DNA of 11,013 nucleotides from Clostridia bacterium (GCA_017456465.1 JAFTJJ010000091.1:1-11013), one strand, 5' to 3'. Positions 1 to 7,115 are shown, numbered from the stretch's first letter. The notes: a model not told the origin generated them from the sequence alone. A program made the numbers and translations.

Positions 1-2936
1 TCAGTAATTGCAAGGTCAAGTTGCTTTCTTGCATCCTGAATGTTTCTCACGATTTCTCTTGCCAAACCTTCAGACTTAAGTTCTTCAGTAATTTCAAGAT
101 CAAGTGACACCACAACCTTGTCATCCGCAAGAACTGGCTTCCCACCTTTTGCAATATAAGACACTAAAATGTCTTTTTCATCAAGAATAATTTCCTCTTC
201 AGCTGACACGATATACTTTCCGTTTTCATGTTTTAAGTTGCCAGATTTAATTGCTCTTGTAATGACTGGAATTTTACTTCCCATAGTTTTTCCAACTGTT
301 GCGAAGTTCACTTTATAGTCAATTGTTGCAATATCAGAAACATTTTCAATAATTTCCACACACTTAACATTAAGTTCTTCCGCAATGATATCTTTGTAAC
401 TTTCAGCAGACACTTTGTCTTCTTTGTTTGCAAAAGCGACCTCCAAAAGTTTAAGTGGTTGTCTATTTTTGACATTATTTTTATTTCGAATTCCACGAGC
501 AAGGTGGATTACATCTTGTACAAGATCAATTTCTCGAAGCAACTCAGCATTGTTGAATTGTTCTGGTATACATGGCCAGTTTTCAAGATGTACACTTTCA
601 CTATTTGTCATGCTTGTAAACACTCTTTCTGCCACAATTGGAGCAACAGGTGCCAAAAGTTTTGCAATATTGGTGAGCACATAGTAAAGTGTCTCATAAG
701 CATTTTTCTTGTCTTCTGTCATTCCACTGCCCCAAAATCTACGTCTTGATCTTCTAATATACCAGTTTGTAAGACCATCAACAAGTTCTTTGATTGGAGT
801 TACATACTCATCAACAAGATACGCATCCATGCTCTTTTTAATTTTCTTTTCTGTCTCATAAAGTTTTGAGAGCATCCACATATCAAGTTTATTATTTGAG
901 TTTGGAACTTTTGTTTCATCACCCACAACACCATCAACTTTTGCATAACTTTGATAAAAGTATGCACAGTTCCAGAAAGGAAGAACAATTTGTTGCAAAC
1001 TTTCTTTGATGCCATTTTCATCAAATTGCATATCATTAACAAGCATCGCATTTGAATCATACATGTAAAGCCTGAATGCATCTGTTCCAAAACTCTTCAT
1101 GAGATCCATTGGATCAGTATAGTTCTTTGATTTCTTTGAAAGTTTCTTTCCGTCCTTTGCAAGAACAGTTCCATGAACCACACAATTCTTGTATGCAGGC
1201 TTATCAAAAAGTGCAACAGACAAAACATGTAGATAGTAAAACCAACATCTGATTTGTCCCGTATATTCAACGACAAAATCTGATGGCGAATGATTGTCAA
1301 ACCATTCTTTATTATCAAAAGGATAATGAAGTCGTGCAAAAGGAACACTTCCAGACTCAAACCAACAGTCAAGAACCTCAGAGACTCTTGTCATTTCATG
1401 ACCACATTCGCATGTAAATGTAATATCATCCAAATATTGCTTGTGAAGATTAGAAACTTTTTTCCCAGAAAGTTTTTCAATTTCAGCAATTGACCCCACA
1501 ACATGTCGTTTCCCACACTTTTTACACTCCCACACAGGGATTGGTGTGCTCCAGTATCGATTTCTTGAAATATTCCAGTCACGAGCATTATCAAGCCAGT
1601 TTCCAAATCTTCCAGTCTTGATAAAATCAGGAACCCAATTAACCTCTTCATTTTTTTCAATCAGTTTTTGCTTGATTTTATCAATATTAAAATACCATGC
1701 ATCCATCGCCTTGTAAATAAGTGGTTTGCCACATCTCCAGCAGTGTGGATAATTATGTACAAGCGAACCATCAGCAACATAAAGATTGTTTTCTTTTAGA
1801 TATCTGATTACATCAGTGTTTGTATCAAATACATTCACACCTTCAAACATAGGCACGTCTGCAGTGAAGGCTCCTTTTTCATTCACAGGACACACAAGTG
1901 GTACACCATGTTTTTTGCACACCCAGTAGTCATCTTCACCAAAAGCAGGCGCGATATGAACAATTGCAATTCCCTCACCTTCTTCAACAAAATCAGCAGG
2001 AATAACTCTAAATGCCCCTTCATTTGCCTTGCTTGCAAAGAAATCAAAAAGAGGAGTATAAGACTTTCCAACAAGTTCAGACCCTTTAACCGTTTTCAAA
2101 ACGTTTGGTTCTTCTCCAAAAACATTTTTGTAATTTCCAAGCGCACTTTTTGCAGAAACAAGAACTTCTCCATTCACTTCGGTATAGGCATATTCAATAT
2201 TTTCACCAACAGCCAAAGCCATGTTAGATGGAAGAGTCCAAGGAGTTGTTGTCCAAGCCATAAAATACACAGGTTTACCATCCATTTCATATGCTGTTTT
2301 GAATTTTGCCATTGTCCATCTGTCTTGTTTTGGCCTTGTTGAATCGGACTCACGAGTTTCAGAAATTGACAAAGCCGTTTCACATCTGTGGCAATATGGT
2401 GTAACCCTGTAATCTTTGTATATAAGCCCCTTTTCATAAAGTTCCTTAAACGCCCAAATTACGGACTCCATAAAGTCCTTGTCCATAGTTTTGTATGCGT
2501 TGTCGTAATCAACCCATCTTGCCATTTCTTCAACATACTCTCTCCAAGAGTCATTGTTTTGAGAGACAATTTCATGACACTTATCATTGAAAACGCCAAC
2601 ACCAATTTTATTTTCGATTTCTGTCTTATTGGTAATTCCAAGTGCATTTTCTGCTTGAACTTCAATTGGAAGTCCATGACAATCCCATCCCCACTGACGA
2701 GGCACAGAAAATCCCTGCATTGTTTGATAACGCGCAACCATATCTTTAATGAAAGACACAAGCACGGTTCCATGGTGAGGCTTTCCTGTTGGGAATGGTG
2801 GTCCATCATAAAATACAATTTCTTTGCCAGGATCTTTCACAAGAGATTTTTCGAATGTCTTGTTTGCCTTCCAAAACTCAAGAACTTCCCTTTGCATTTT
2901 CGGAAGATTTGGCATACGTTCTAATTCTTTTTTCAT
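1..2936 (-). CDS. ileS: Isoleucyl-tRNA synthetase, C-terminus cut off by window edge
   Basis: This enzyme charges tRNA-Ile with isoleucine in the cytosol. The frame is open from ATG at 2936 to the left edge (978 codons seen). The order is: a nucleotide-binding start with YDGPPFPTGKPHHGT (signature H54-H55-G56-T57), then GWDCHGLPIE; the CP1 editing domain with WTTTPWTLPSN and HIAPAFGEDDY, which carries the conserved editing Asp; two CxxC pairs (HCWRCG, ECKKCG) fitting zinc sites; KKLSKK at about 597-602 in place of KMSKS; and the anticodon-binding region, ending near EGLAREIVRNIQ. The wording resembles the long eukaryote-like IleRS class (type 2, about 1,030-1,060 aa, from memory), so roughly 50-80 residues are probably missing. 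GGAGG lies 6 nt before the start. It is transcribed alone behind a T-box leader. The HIGH motif's last His is replaced by Thr, which is unusual. The identity is secure; the type-2 assignment is by motif wording. Confidence 0.96.
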   Translation of the reverse strand, partial: MKKELERMPNLPKMQREVLEFWKANKTFEKSLVKDPGKEIVFYDGPPFPTGKPHHGTVLVSFIKDMVARYQTMQGFSVPRQWGWDCHGLPIEVQAENALGITNKTEIENKIGVGVFNDKCHEIVSQNNDSWREYVEEMARWVDYDNAYKTMDKDFMESVIWAFKELYEKGLIYKDYRVTPYCHRCETALSISETRESDSTRPKQDRWTMAKFKTAYEMDGKPVYFMAWTTTPWTLPSNMALAVGENIEYAYTEVNGEVLVSAKSALGNYKNVFGEEPNVLKTVKGSELVGKSYTPLFDFFASKANEGAFRVIPADFVEEGEGIAIVHIAPAFGEDDYWVCKKHGVPLVCPVNEKGAFTADVPMFEGVNVFDTNTDVIRYLKENNLYVADGSLVHNYPHCWRCGKPLIYKAMDAWYFNIDKIKQKLIEKNEEVNWVPDFIKTGRFGNWLDNARDWNISRNRYWSTPIPVWECKKCGKRHVVGSIAEIEKLSGKKVSNLHKQYLDDITFTCECGHEMTRVSEVLDCWFESGSVPFARLHYPFDNKEWFDNHSPSDFVVEYTGQIRCWFYYLHVLSVALFDKPAYKNCVVHGTVLAKDGKKLSKKSKNYTDPMDLMKSFGTDAFRLYMYDSNAMLVNDMQFDENGIKESLQQIVLPFWNCAYFYQSYAKVDGVVGDETKVPNSNNKLDMWMLSKLYETEKKIKKSMDAYLVDEYVTPIKELVDGLTNWYIRRSRRRFWGSGMTEDKKNAYETLYYVLTNIAKLLAPVAPIVAERVFTSMTNSESVHLENWPCIPEQFNNAELLREIDLVQDVIHLARGIRNKNNVKNRQPLKLLEVAFANKEDKVSAESYKDIIAEELNVKCVEIIENVSDIATIDYKVNFATVGKTMGSKIPVITRAIKSGNLKHENGKYIVSAEEEIILDEKDILVSYIAKGGKPVLADDKVVVSLDLEITEELKSEGLAREIVRNIQDARKQLDLAIT

Positions 2937-2950
2937 AATTTTCCTCCAAT

Positions 2951-2990
2951 AAAAAAAGTATAGATGTGATATAAGAACCACAATCTATAC
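2951..2990 (-). terminator. Regulated intrinsic terminator of the ileS T-box
   Basis: On the minus strand GTATAGAT (2990-2983) pairs with ATCTATAC (2965-2958). The helix extends by GTG/CAC across one bulged base and is followed by seven U residues (2957-2951). It ends 14 nt upstream of the ileS start codon. Its apical and 3' sequence is shared with the antiterminator's 3' arm, so the two structures exclude each other. This is the off state when tRNA-Ile is charged. Confidence 0.9.
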
Positions 2991-3236
2991 CTATATTTTT
3001 GTATAAATCATTAAATTGGTTACCACTTATATCATCCGCACTTGCCAAAAATATTTTTTTGACAGTTATGCTTAAAGCCCATGGTTACGGGGGCATCCGT
3101 GGAAATTTAATCAGAAAAGATTCCTTTCAACTTCCCTGCTCGGTCAAGTGATACGAAAAATCACCAATTGCCAGCACCTTCCAGCCTGTGGATGCTTTCT
3201 CTCTTTGGCTTGAATTGATTTCCCGCGTGTCTTGCC
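2951..3236 (-). promoter_or_regulatory. T-box riboswitch (tRNA-Ile) controlling ileS
   Basis: Read on the minus strand, Stem I folds as follows. The proximal helix pairs GGCAAG (3236-3231) with CTTGACC (3148-3142). Next is a 5-by-5 internal loop whose 3' side, TATCA, carries the specifier AUC (3152-3150), an Ile codon followed by A. Then CGGGAAATC (3225-3217) pairs with GATTTTTCG (3162-3154) and GCC pairs with GGC. After an AGAGAG bulge (3204-3199) the distal hairpin AGCATC/GGTGCT has a loop containing GGCTG. The antiterminator pairs TGATATAAG (3034-3026) and AACCA (3021-3017) with TGGTTCTTATATCA (2980-2967), leaving bulge TGGT (3025-3022). That bulge is complementary to the ACCA end expected for tRNA-Ile. 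Uncharged tRNA-Ile should stabilise this fold and allow ileS transcription. The usual AGUA of the specifier loop was not found, and the stems between 3141 and 3035 were not resolved. Confidence 0.85.
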
Positions 3237-3261
3237 TCAAACGCATTTATTATATGACAAT

Positions 3262-3290
3262 ATAATAATCTCTTTTTTGACTTTTGTCAA
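3262..3290 (-). promoter_or_regulatory. Sigma-A type promoter of ileS leader
   Basis: A perfect -35 TTGACA (3290-3285) is separated by 17 nt from -10 TATTAT (3267-3262, 5 of 6 matches to TATAAT) on the minus strand. Transcription should start near 3255, about 20 nt before the first T-box helix. It lies just downstream of the murC terminator, so ileS is probably transcribed independently of murC. Confidence 0.8.
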
Positions 3291-3300
3291 TAATTTTAAA

Positions 3301-3331
3301 AAATAAAAAAGAGAGCCTTAAATCTCTCTTT
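3301..3331 (-). terminator. murC terminator overlapping the stop codon
   Basis: On the minus strand AAAGAGAG (3331-3324) pairs with CTCTCTTT (3315-3308), followed by an interrupted U-run. The murC stop codon TAA (3320-3318) lies in the 8-nt loop, so the terminator 5' arm is coding sequence. This compact arrangement separates murC from the ileS promoter immediately downstream. Confidence 0.82.
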
Positions 3332-4694
3332 CCTCTTTTATGTAATTACAAAAATTTTCAATATCACCAGCTCCGAGAATCAGTACTATGTCATACTTGC
3401 AAACATGCTGCATAAGCATTTGAAAAAGATCATAATAATTTTCAAAAGATGTGGAATTTACCCCACAATCACGAATCTCTTGCGCCAAAGTTTCAGCAGA
3501 AATTCCATCAATTGGACTTTCTCTTGCTGGATAAATTTTGAAAATGCAAACTTCATCTGCTCCCTCAAAACACTTCAAAAAATCATCCCACAAATCCCGC
3601 GTTCTCGAAAATGTGTGTGGCTGAAAAACAACAAATAATTTCCCTTTTGTGAATTTTTTTGCTGCCTTGATGTTTGCTTGAATTTCTGTCGGATGATGTG
3701 CATAATCATGAAAAACTTTTGCCCCATTAATCTCACCCACATCTTCAAACCTGCGCTTAATGCCTGAAAATTTTTCCAGCCCCCTTACAATTACATCAAT
3801 CGAAATCCCAAACGACAAACAAATGCTCACAGTTGCAAGAGCATTGTAAATTTGATGTCTTCCAACACATGGCAACTTTATTCGCGCACATCTTTCACCA
3901 TTAATGAAAAGATCAAAAGAAAACTTCGACCATCTGCACTCTCGGATGTTCTTAGCAATCACATTTACATTCTTATTTTTGATTCCATATCTAATAATTT
4001 TTGCATTAAAATCCACATTCTCCAAAAATTCATCGTCACCGTTTAAAATTAAAAATCCATTTTTGTTTGTATTTTTTAAATATTTTTGAAATGAATTTTG
4101 CAAATTCTTTCTTGTTTTGAAATAATCCATATGATCATCTTGCACATTAAGCACACATGAAACCATCTGATTTTGAAACGCCAAAAAACTGTCTTTATAC
4201 TCACATGCTTCTGTCACAAAAAAAGATTTTTCACCCAATCTCACATTGCCTCCAATGCTTACCATTTCTCCACCAATGTGAATTGTTGGGTTAAGTCCAG
4301 CTTCAAGCAAACATGATGCCACCATTCCTGTTGTTGTTGTCTTGCCATGACTTCCTGCAATTGTGATTACATTTTTATACTCACTTGCAATTTCAGCAAG
4401 CAACATGGCTCTTGTAAATATTGGAATGCAGTTTTTCATTGCTGCTTTAACTTCTGGATTATTTGAATCAATTGCTCCTGAAACAACAACCATATCAGCA
4501 CCAAACACGTGATGCTCTTCATGTGAAAAATAAACTTTCACACCTATTCTTTCAAGACGACTCGTTGTCCTTGACTTAGCAAGATCAGACCCAGTCACCA
4601 CACCGCCACGCTCCAAAACAAAAAGTGCTAGCGCCGACAAACTTATCCCACCAATCCCAACAAAATGAACATGCTTATTTCTAAAATCCATCAT
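3318..4694 (-). CDS. murC: UDP-N-acetylmuramate--L-alanine ligase
   Basis: MurC adds L-alanine to UDP-MurNAc with ATP, the first amino acid of the peptidoglycan stem peptide, in the cytoplasm. At 458 aa it has normal family length. Motifs in order: the UDP-binding glycine loop VGIGG (12-16); ATP P-loop GSHGKTTTT (114-122); EACEYKDSF (162-170), the Mg/substrate region; NVQDDHMDYF (183-192); GRHQIYNALA (278-287); FHDYAHHPTEI (328-338); QPHTFSRT (358-365); and a C-terminal ILGAGDIENF. All catalytic landmarks are intact. Two ATGs open the frame (4694 and 4691); neither has a strong ribosome binding site, the nearest being a GAAAGAG-like stretch about 14 nt upstream, so the exact start is uncertain. 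It lies 42 nt downstream of the XRE gene at 4737-4943 with no clear terminator between, so read-through from that promoter is possible. A terminator overlaps the stop codon. Confidence 0.97.
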   Translation of the reverse strand: MMDFRNKHVHFVGIGGISLSALALFVLERGGVVTGSDLAKSRTTSRLERIGVKVYFSHEEHHVFGADMVVVSGAIDSNNPEVKAAMKNCIPIFTRAMLLAEIASEYKNVITIAGSHGKTTTTGMVASCLLEAGLNPTIHIGGEMVSIGGNVRLGEKSFFVTEACEYKDSFLAFQNQMVSCVLNVQDDHMDYFKTRKNLQNSFQKYLKNTNKNGFLILNGDDEFLENVDFNAKIIRYGIKNKNVNVIAKNIRECRWSKFSFDLFINGERCARIKLPCVGRHQIYNALATVSICLSFGISIDVIVRGLEKFSGIKRRFEDVGEINGAKVFHDYAHHPTEIQANIKAAKKFTKGKLFVVFQPHTFSRTRDLWDDFLKCFEGADEVCIFKIYPARESPIDGISAETLAQEIRDCGVNSTSFENYYDLFQMLMQHVCKYDIVLILGAGDIENFCNYIKEEREI

Positions 4695-4736
4695 ATCACA
4701 TTTTATGCTCTTTCAGCTTTTCATGGTGAATATCTT

Positions 4737-4943
4737 TCAGTTTTCAATAATCTCCAAAACATGCACATTCATTGCTTTAGCAATCTTAAATAACTTAGAC
4801 ATTCTTAAACTGTAATCACAATTCAATACTTTGTTTAGTGTTTTCATACCTATATTGCACTTTTTACAAAATTTACTTTTAGATAATTTGTTGTCAACCA
4901 TATACTTTTTTATAACGTCGACCTTAAAATCAAATGGTGCCAT
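4737..4943 (-). CDS. Small XRE-type helix-turn-helix protein
   Basis: A 68-aa protein consisting almost only of a Cro/C1-like helix-turn-helix. Its predicted helices include VIKKYMVDNKLSKSKFCKKC and MKTLNKVLN, and it ends MNVHVLEIIEN as in single-domain XRE proteins. It probably binds DNA; no ligand or enzymatic domain is present. AGGAAAG lies 5-11 nt before ATG at 4943, which supports the start. It is divergent from a second XRE gene at 5066 and the two share a control region with paired operators. The next gene on this strand is murC, 42 nt downstream, so the two may be co-transcribed. The family is clear; the target and whether it represses itself are inferences from the neighbouring operators. 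Confidence 0.82.
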   Translation of the reverse strand: MAPFDFKVDVIKKYMVDNKLSKSKFCKKCNIGMKTLNKVLNCDYSLRMSKLFKIAKAMNVHVLEIIEN

Positions 4944-4973
4944 AATTCTTTCCTACCTATTATTACTTTATAC

Positions 4974-4990
4974 TTTCGCGTTTTCGCAAA
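4974..4990. promoter_or_regulatory. Putative operator 1 of the divergent XRE pair
   Basis: TTTCGCGTTTTCGCAAA contains core GCGTTTTCGC (4978-4987), a GCG-N4-CGC palindrome repeated in inverse orientation at 5030-5039, with centres 52 bp apart (about five helical turns). A minus-strand TATAAT (4999-4994) sits just upstream, so operator 1 would cover the start site of the 4737-4943 gene. No good -35 was found for that -10. Confidence 0.6.
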
Positions 4991-5018
4991 CATATTATAA
5001 TTATCATTTTTGAGAAAG

Positions 5019-5047
5019 TTGACATTTTCGCGAAAACGCAATAAAAT
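5019..5047 (+). promoter_or_regulatory. Promoter with embedded operator 2, upstream of XRE gene
   Basis: A perfect -35 TTGACA (5019-5024) and -10 TAAAAT (5042-5047) flank a 17-bp spacer, TTTTCGCGAAAACGCAA. The spacer contains the 12-bp perfect palindrome TTTTCGCGAAAA (5025-5036) and core GCGAAAACGC (5030-5039), the reverse complement of the core in operator 1. A protein bound here would occlude RNA polymerase directly, the classic layout of autorepression. Confidence 0.72.
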
Positions 5048-5065
5048 ATTAATGAGGTAATTCAC

Positions 5066-5269
5066 ATGGAAGATTTCAAAACAAAACTTAAAGAATTGCG
5101 AAAAGAAGCCAAACTCTCCCCACTTGAGTTTGGAATGATCATTGGAGTTTCTCAAGCGACAATTTACCGATGGGAAAATGGAGAGATGTATCCAGGGATT
5201 GATGACCTGTATAAAATCTGCAAGCACTTTGGTGTGTCAGCAGATTATCTTCTTGGTCTTGAAGATTAA
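5066..5269 (+). CDS. XRE family transcriptional regulator
   Basis: A 67-aa Cro/C1-type helix-turn-helix protein. TKLKELRKEAKLSPLEFGMIIG (about 5-27) forms the first helices, VSQATIYRWENGEMYPG (28-44) is the recognition region with the typical W-E-N-G turn, and the protein ends in GVSADYLLGL, the common ending of short XRE regulators. There is no dimerisation or sensor domain beyond the DNA-binding fold. GAGGT lies 8-12 nt before ATG at 5066. Its promoter carries an operator-like palindrome in the spacer, so it, its divergent neighbour, or both are likely to repress this region. Such pairs are common in phage and conjugative element switches, but no mobile-element gene is visible here. The gene ends before a bidirectional terminator at 5323-5352. 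Confidence 0.9.
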   Translation: MEDFKTKLKELRKEAKLSPLEFGMIIGVSQATIYRWENGEMYPGIDDLYKICKHFGVSADYLLGLED

Positions 5270-5322
5270 TTGTAAAAGCGCTTTTTCTCGATTTTTCGAA
5301 AGTTCAAATTTAATCAACAAAA

Positions 5323-5352
5323 TAAAAAAGAGCATACGATTGTATGCTCCTT
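5323..5352. terminator. Bidirectional terminator between xre and spoVG
   Basis: Perfect 8-bp stem GAGCATAC (5330-5337) / GTATGCTC (5342-5349) with loop GATT. An A-run precedes it (5323-5329, a U-tract for minus-strand transcripts) and CTTAATTTTT follows it (a weaker U-tract for plus-strand transcripts). It serves the convergent genes xre (+) and spoVG (-). Confidence 0.85.
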
Positions 5353-5378
5353 AATTTTTCTTAGCAGTTTTCAATTTA

Positions 5379-5396
5379 TTCCGAAAAGAGTCGGAA
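5379..5396 (-). other. Small hairpin after spoVG stop codon
   Basis: TTCCGA (5379-5384) and TCGGAA (5391-5396) form a 6-bp stem with a 6-nt loop starting 8 nt beyond the spoVG stop. No U-tract follows on the minus strand, so it is not an intrinsic terminator by itself. It may protect the 3' end or be incidental. Confidence 0.4.
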
Positions 5397-5404
5397 CAGA
5401 AAAA

Positions 5405-5674
5405 TTATTCTGCGCTGTTCTTTGCTTCTTCAAAAGCTTTGAGAACGATGTCACGGATTTGCTCTCTTGTCTCAGTGTTGAGTGGATGAACAATATCCTT
5501 AAATTCGCCATCTGGGGTTTTTCTGCTTGGCATTGCAATGAAGAATCCTTCGTTACCCTCGATGATTTTGATGTCATGAACGACAAAGCAGTCATCGATA
5601 GTGATTGATGCACTAGCTTTAATTTTGCTTGTATCGTTTTTAACAATACGAACTCTTACGTCTGAAATTTTCAT
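5405..5674 (-). CDS. spoVG: SpoVG-family regulator
   Basis: SpoVG is a small regulator known to bind nucleic acids. It was first named for its effect on sporulation septation in Bacillus and is widespread also in bacteria that do not sporulate. The 89-aa protein starts MKISDVRVRIV, followed by the family's KASASITIDDCFVVHDIKIIEG-type segment (written here in outline), then GFFIAMPSRKTPDGEFKDIVHPLN (about 43-66), the diagnostic block, and a short C-terminal helix through TREQIRDIVLKAFEEA. Length and motifs match the family throughout. AGGAG lies 6 nt before ATG. It has its own promoter (5730-5759) and terminator, so it is monocistronic. Its presence alone does not show that this organism sporulates. 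Confidence 0.96.
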   Translation of the reverse strand: MKISDVRVRIVKNDTSKIKASASITIDDCFVVHDIKIIEGNEGFFIAMPSRKTPDGEFKDIVHPLNTETREQIRDIVLKAFEEAKNSAE

Positions 5675-5729
5675 GTTCTACTCCTCTTTGTTTTTGTTTA
5701 ATTTTTGCCCATAATCTTCAGGCACATTC

Positions 5730-5759
5730 ATTATATAATAACTTTTTTCAAAAAATCAA
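5730..5759 (-). promoter_or_regulatory. Promoter of spoVG
   Basis: On the minus strand -35 TTGATT (5759-5754, 4 of 6) and a perfect -10 TATAAT (5735-5730) are separated by 18 nt. Transcription would start near 5723, giving a leader of about 50 nt. The -10 is strong and the -35 modest. Confidence 0.62.
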
Positions 5760-5793
5760 ATAATTTTATGAACTTTTACAAAAATTGTTTAAT

Positions 5794-5824
5794 AAAAAAA
5801 CCTCACTTGCATTCAAGTGAGGTT
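5794..5824 (-). terminator. tyrS intrinsic terminator
   Basis: Perfect 11-bp stem AACCTCACTTG (minus 5824-5814) / CAAGTGAGGTT (5809-5799) with a 4-nt loop, followed by a U-tract (5800-5794). It lies 9 nt beyond the tyrS stop codon and is the cleanest terminator in the window. Confidence 0.93.
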
Positions 5825-5832
5825 CAATATTT

Positions 5833-7050
5833 TTAAACAACCCTAAGGTGAACTTTCTTTCCCTTCCTAACAACAACAGCATCATTGCTCTTGACAACAA
5901 GCTCATGAGTTTCAACCTTTTGATCGTCAACAAAAATTCCACCTTGTTCAATAAGTCTTCGAGCTTCACCTTTTGATTTTGTGAGACCAGCAACCGTCAA
6001 GAGTTCACAAATGTTGATTCCCGCGCTAAGCACGCCATTTCCAAGTTCAAAAGTGTTCATGTTTTCACTTGCGCCCTTTCCAGAGAAAATTTCATCAGCA
6101 GTTTTTTGTGCAAGTTTTGCCGCTTCTTCACCATGAACAAGCTTTGTAACTTCAAATGCCATCACACGCTTTGCTTGCCTAATGTCTCCTTGAACCAAAT
6201 TCTTAATTTGAGCAATTGGGAAATCTGAGAACCAACACAAAAGTTTTTCAACATCTCGGTCGTCAACATTAACAAAGTATTGATAAAAGTCATAAACTCC
6301 GACCTTTCCTTCATCAACCCAAAGCGCACCACCTGAAGTCTTTCCCATTTTTTCACCTTGAGCATTCAGAAGAAGAGGTGTTGTCATAACATTCAAATTC
6401 TTTCCAGACTTTCTGCGCACGAGATCAACGCCAGCAACCATGTTCCCCCATTGATCAGATCCACCAATTTGCAAAACACAACCGTACTCATTGTTTAAGT
6501 GCTCAAAGTCATGTGCTTGAATTGGCATATACCCCATTTCAAGGAAAGTAAGTCCACCATTAGAAAGTCTCTTTTTATATGCTTCAGCTGCAAGCATAAC
6601 ATTCACTGAAAAATATGTTCCAACATCACGAAGGAAATCAACATAAGCATAGTTTTTCATCCAATCGTTGTTGCTGACAATAATTGCTGGATTTTCACCG
6701 TCTGTTTTAATAAATTTCTTTGAAAAGTTGATGACGGCGTTCACATTGTCCTCAACACTTGTTTTGGTAAGCATTGTGCGCATGTCTTGCCTGCCTGATG
6801 GGTCACCCACTTGCGCTGTTGCACCACCAACGAGCAAAATCCCCTTGTGTCCAGCTTCTTGCAAATATCTGAATGTGCGAAGAGAGCACAAATGACCGAT
6901 ATGCAAGCTGTTTGCTGTTGGATCGATTCCAAGATAGAAAGTCATTGGCTCGCCGTTAAGTAATTTTTTAAGTTGTTCGTCAGAAGTTGTTTGATAAAGA
7001 AGTCCACGTGTTTCCAAGAACTCATACAACCCCATTCCATGTAGTTCCAT
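5833..7050 (-). CDS. tyrS: Tyrosyl-tRNA synthetase
   Basis: This class I synthetase charges tRNA-Tyr in the cytosol. The 405-aa chain is close to usual bacterial length. It carries YLGIDPTANSLHIGHL with intact HIGH (50-53); GATAQVGDPSGR (76-87); EMGYMPIQAHDFEHL (171-185), which binds tyrosine; QIGGSDQWGN (194-203); the KMSKS-equivalent KMGKTSGG (234-241); and a C-terminal S4-like RNA-binding domain (about 347-405) with GGIFVDDQKV. AAGGAG lies 9 nt before ATG at 7050; an internal ATG (MGLYEF, residue 6) is possible but less well placed. A promoter lies at 7087-7115 and a terminator follows the stop. The 165-nt upstream gap contains no T-box, unlike ileS in the same window, so its regulation differs. 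Confidence 0.98.
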   Translation of the reverse strand: MELHGMGLYEFLETRGLLYQTTSDEQLKKLLNGEPMTFYLGIDPTANSLHIGHLCSLRTFRYLQEAGHKGILLVGGATAQVGDPSGRQDMRTMLTKTSVEDNVNAVINFSKKFIKTDGENPAIIVSNNDWMKNYAYVDFLRDVGTYFSVNVMLAAEAYKKRLSNGGLTFLEMGYMPIQAHDFEHLNNEYGCVLQIGGSDQWGNMVAGVDLVRRKSGKNLNVMTTPLLLNAQGEKMGKTSGGALWVDEGKVGVYDFYQYFVNVDDRDVEKLLCWFSDFPIAQIKNLVQGDIRQAKRVMAFEVTKLVHGEEAAKLAQKTADEIFSGKGASENMNTFELGNGVLSAGINICELLTVAGLTKSKGEARRLIEQGGIFVDDQKVETHELVVKSNDAVVVRKGKKVHLRVV

Positions 7051-7086
7051 GTTTTCTATCTCCTTTTTTTAAAATTTAATGATGCT

Positions 7087-7115
7087 ATTGTAACACATTA
7101 ATATAAAAAAGTAAA
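7087..7115 (-). promoter_or_regulatory. Promoter of tyrS
   Basis: On the minus strand -35 TTTACT (7115-7110, 4 of 6) and -10 TACAAT (7092-7087, 5 of 6) are separated by exactly 17 nt. The predicted start is near 7080, giving a leader of about 30 nt, too short for a riboswitch. Confidence 0.66.

Noticed and set aside
308..2924. Many open frames of 60-178 codons on both strands across the ileS region (for example 2388-2924 plus, 1908-2342 plus, 800-1090 minus).
   Set aside because: They overlap the uninterrupted ileS frame, lack ribosome binding sites and resemble no proteins; they are shadows. ileS looked absent only because it has no stop codon inside the window.
3061..3236. Possibility that the structured region upstream of ileS is a separate RNA such as 6S, SRP RNA or RNase P RNA.
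   Set aside because: None of their signature sequences is seen, whereas specifier, AG bulge, distal loop, antiterminator and terminator all fit a T-box in the right orientation before ileS.
5274..5285. Perfect 12-bp palindrome AAAAGCGCTTTT just after the plus-strand xre gene, resembling a third operator.
   Set aside because: Its centre is GCGC, not the GCG-N4-CGC core of the two operators, and it has no loop for a hairpin; likely chance in AT-rich DNA.
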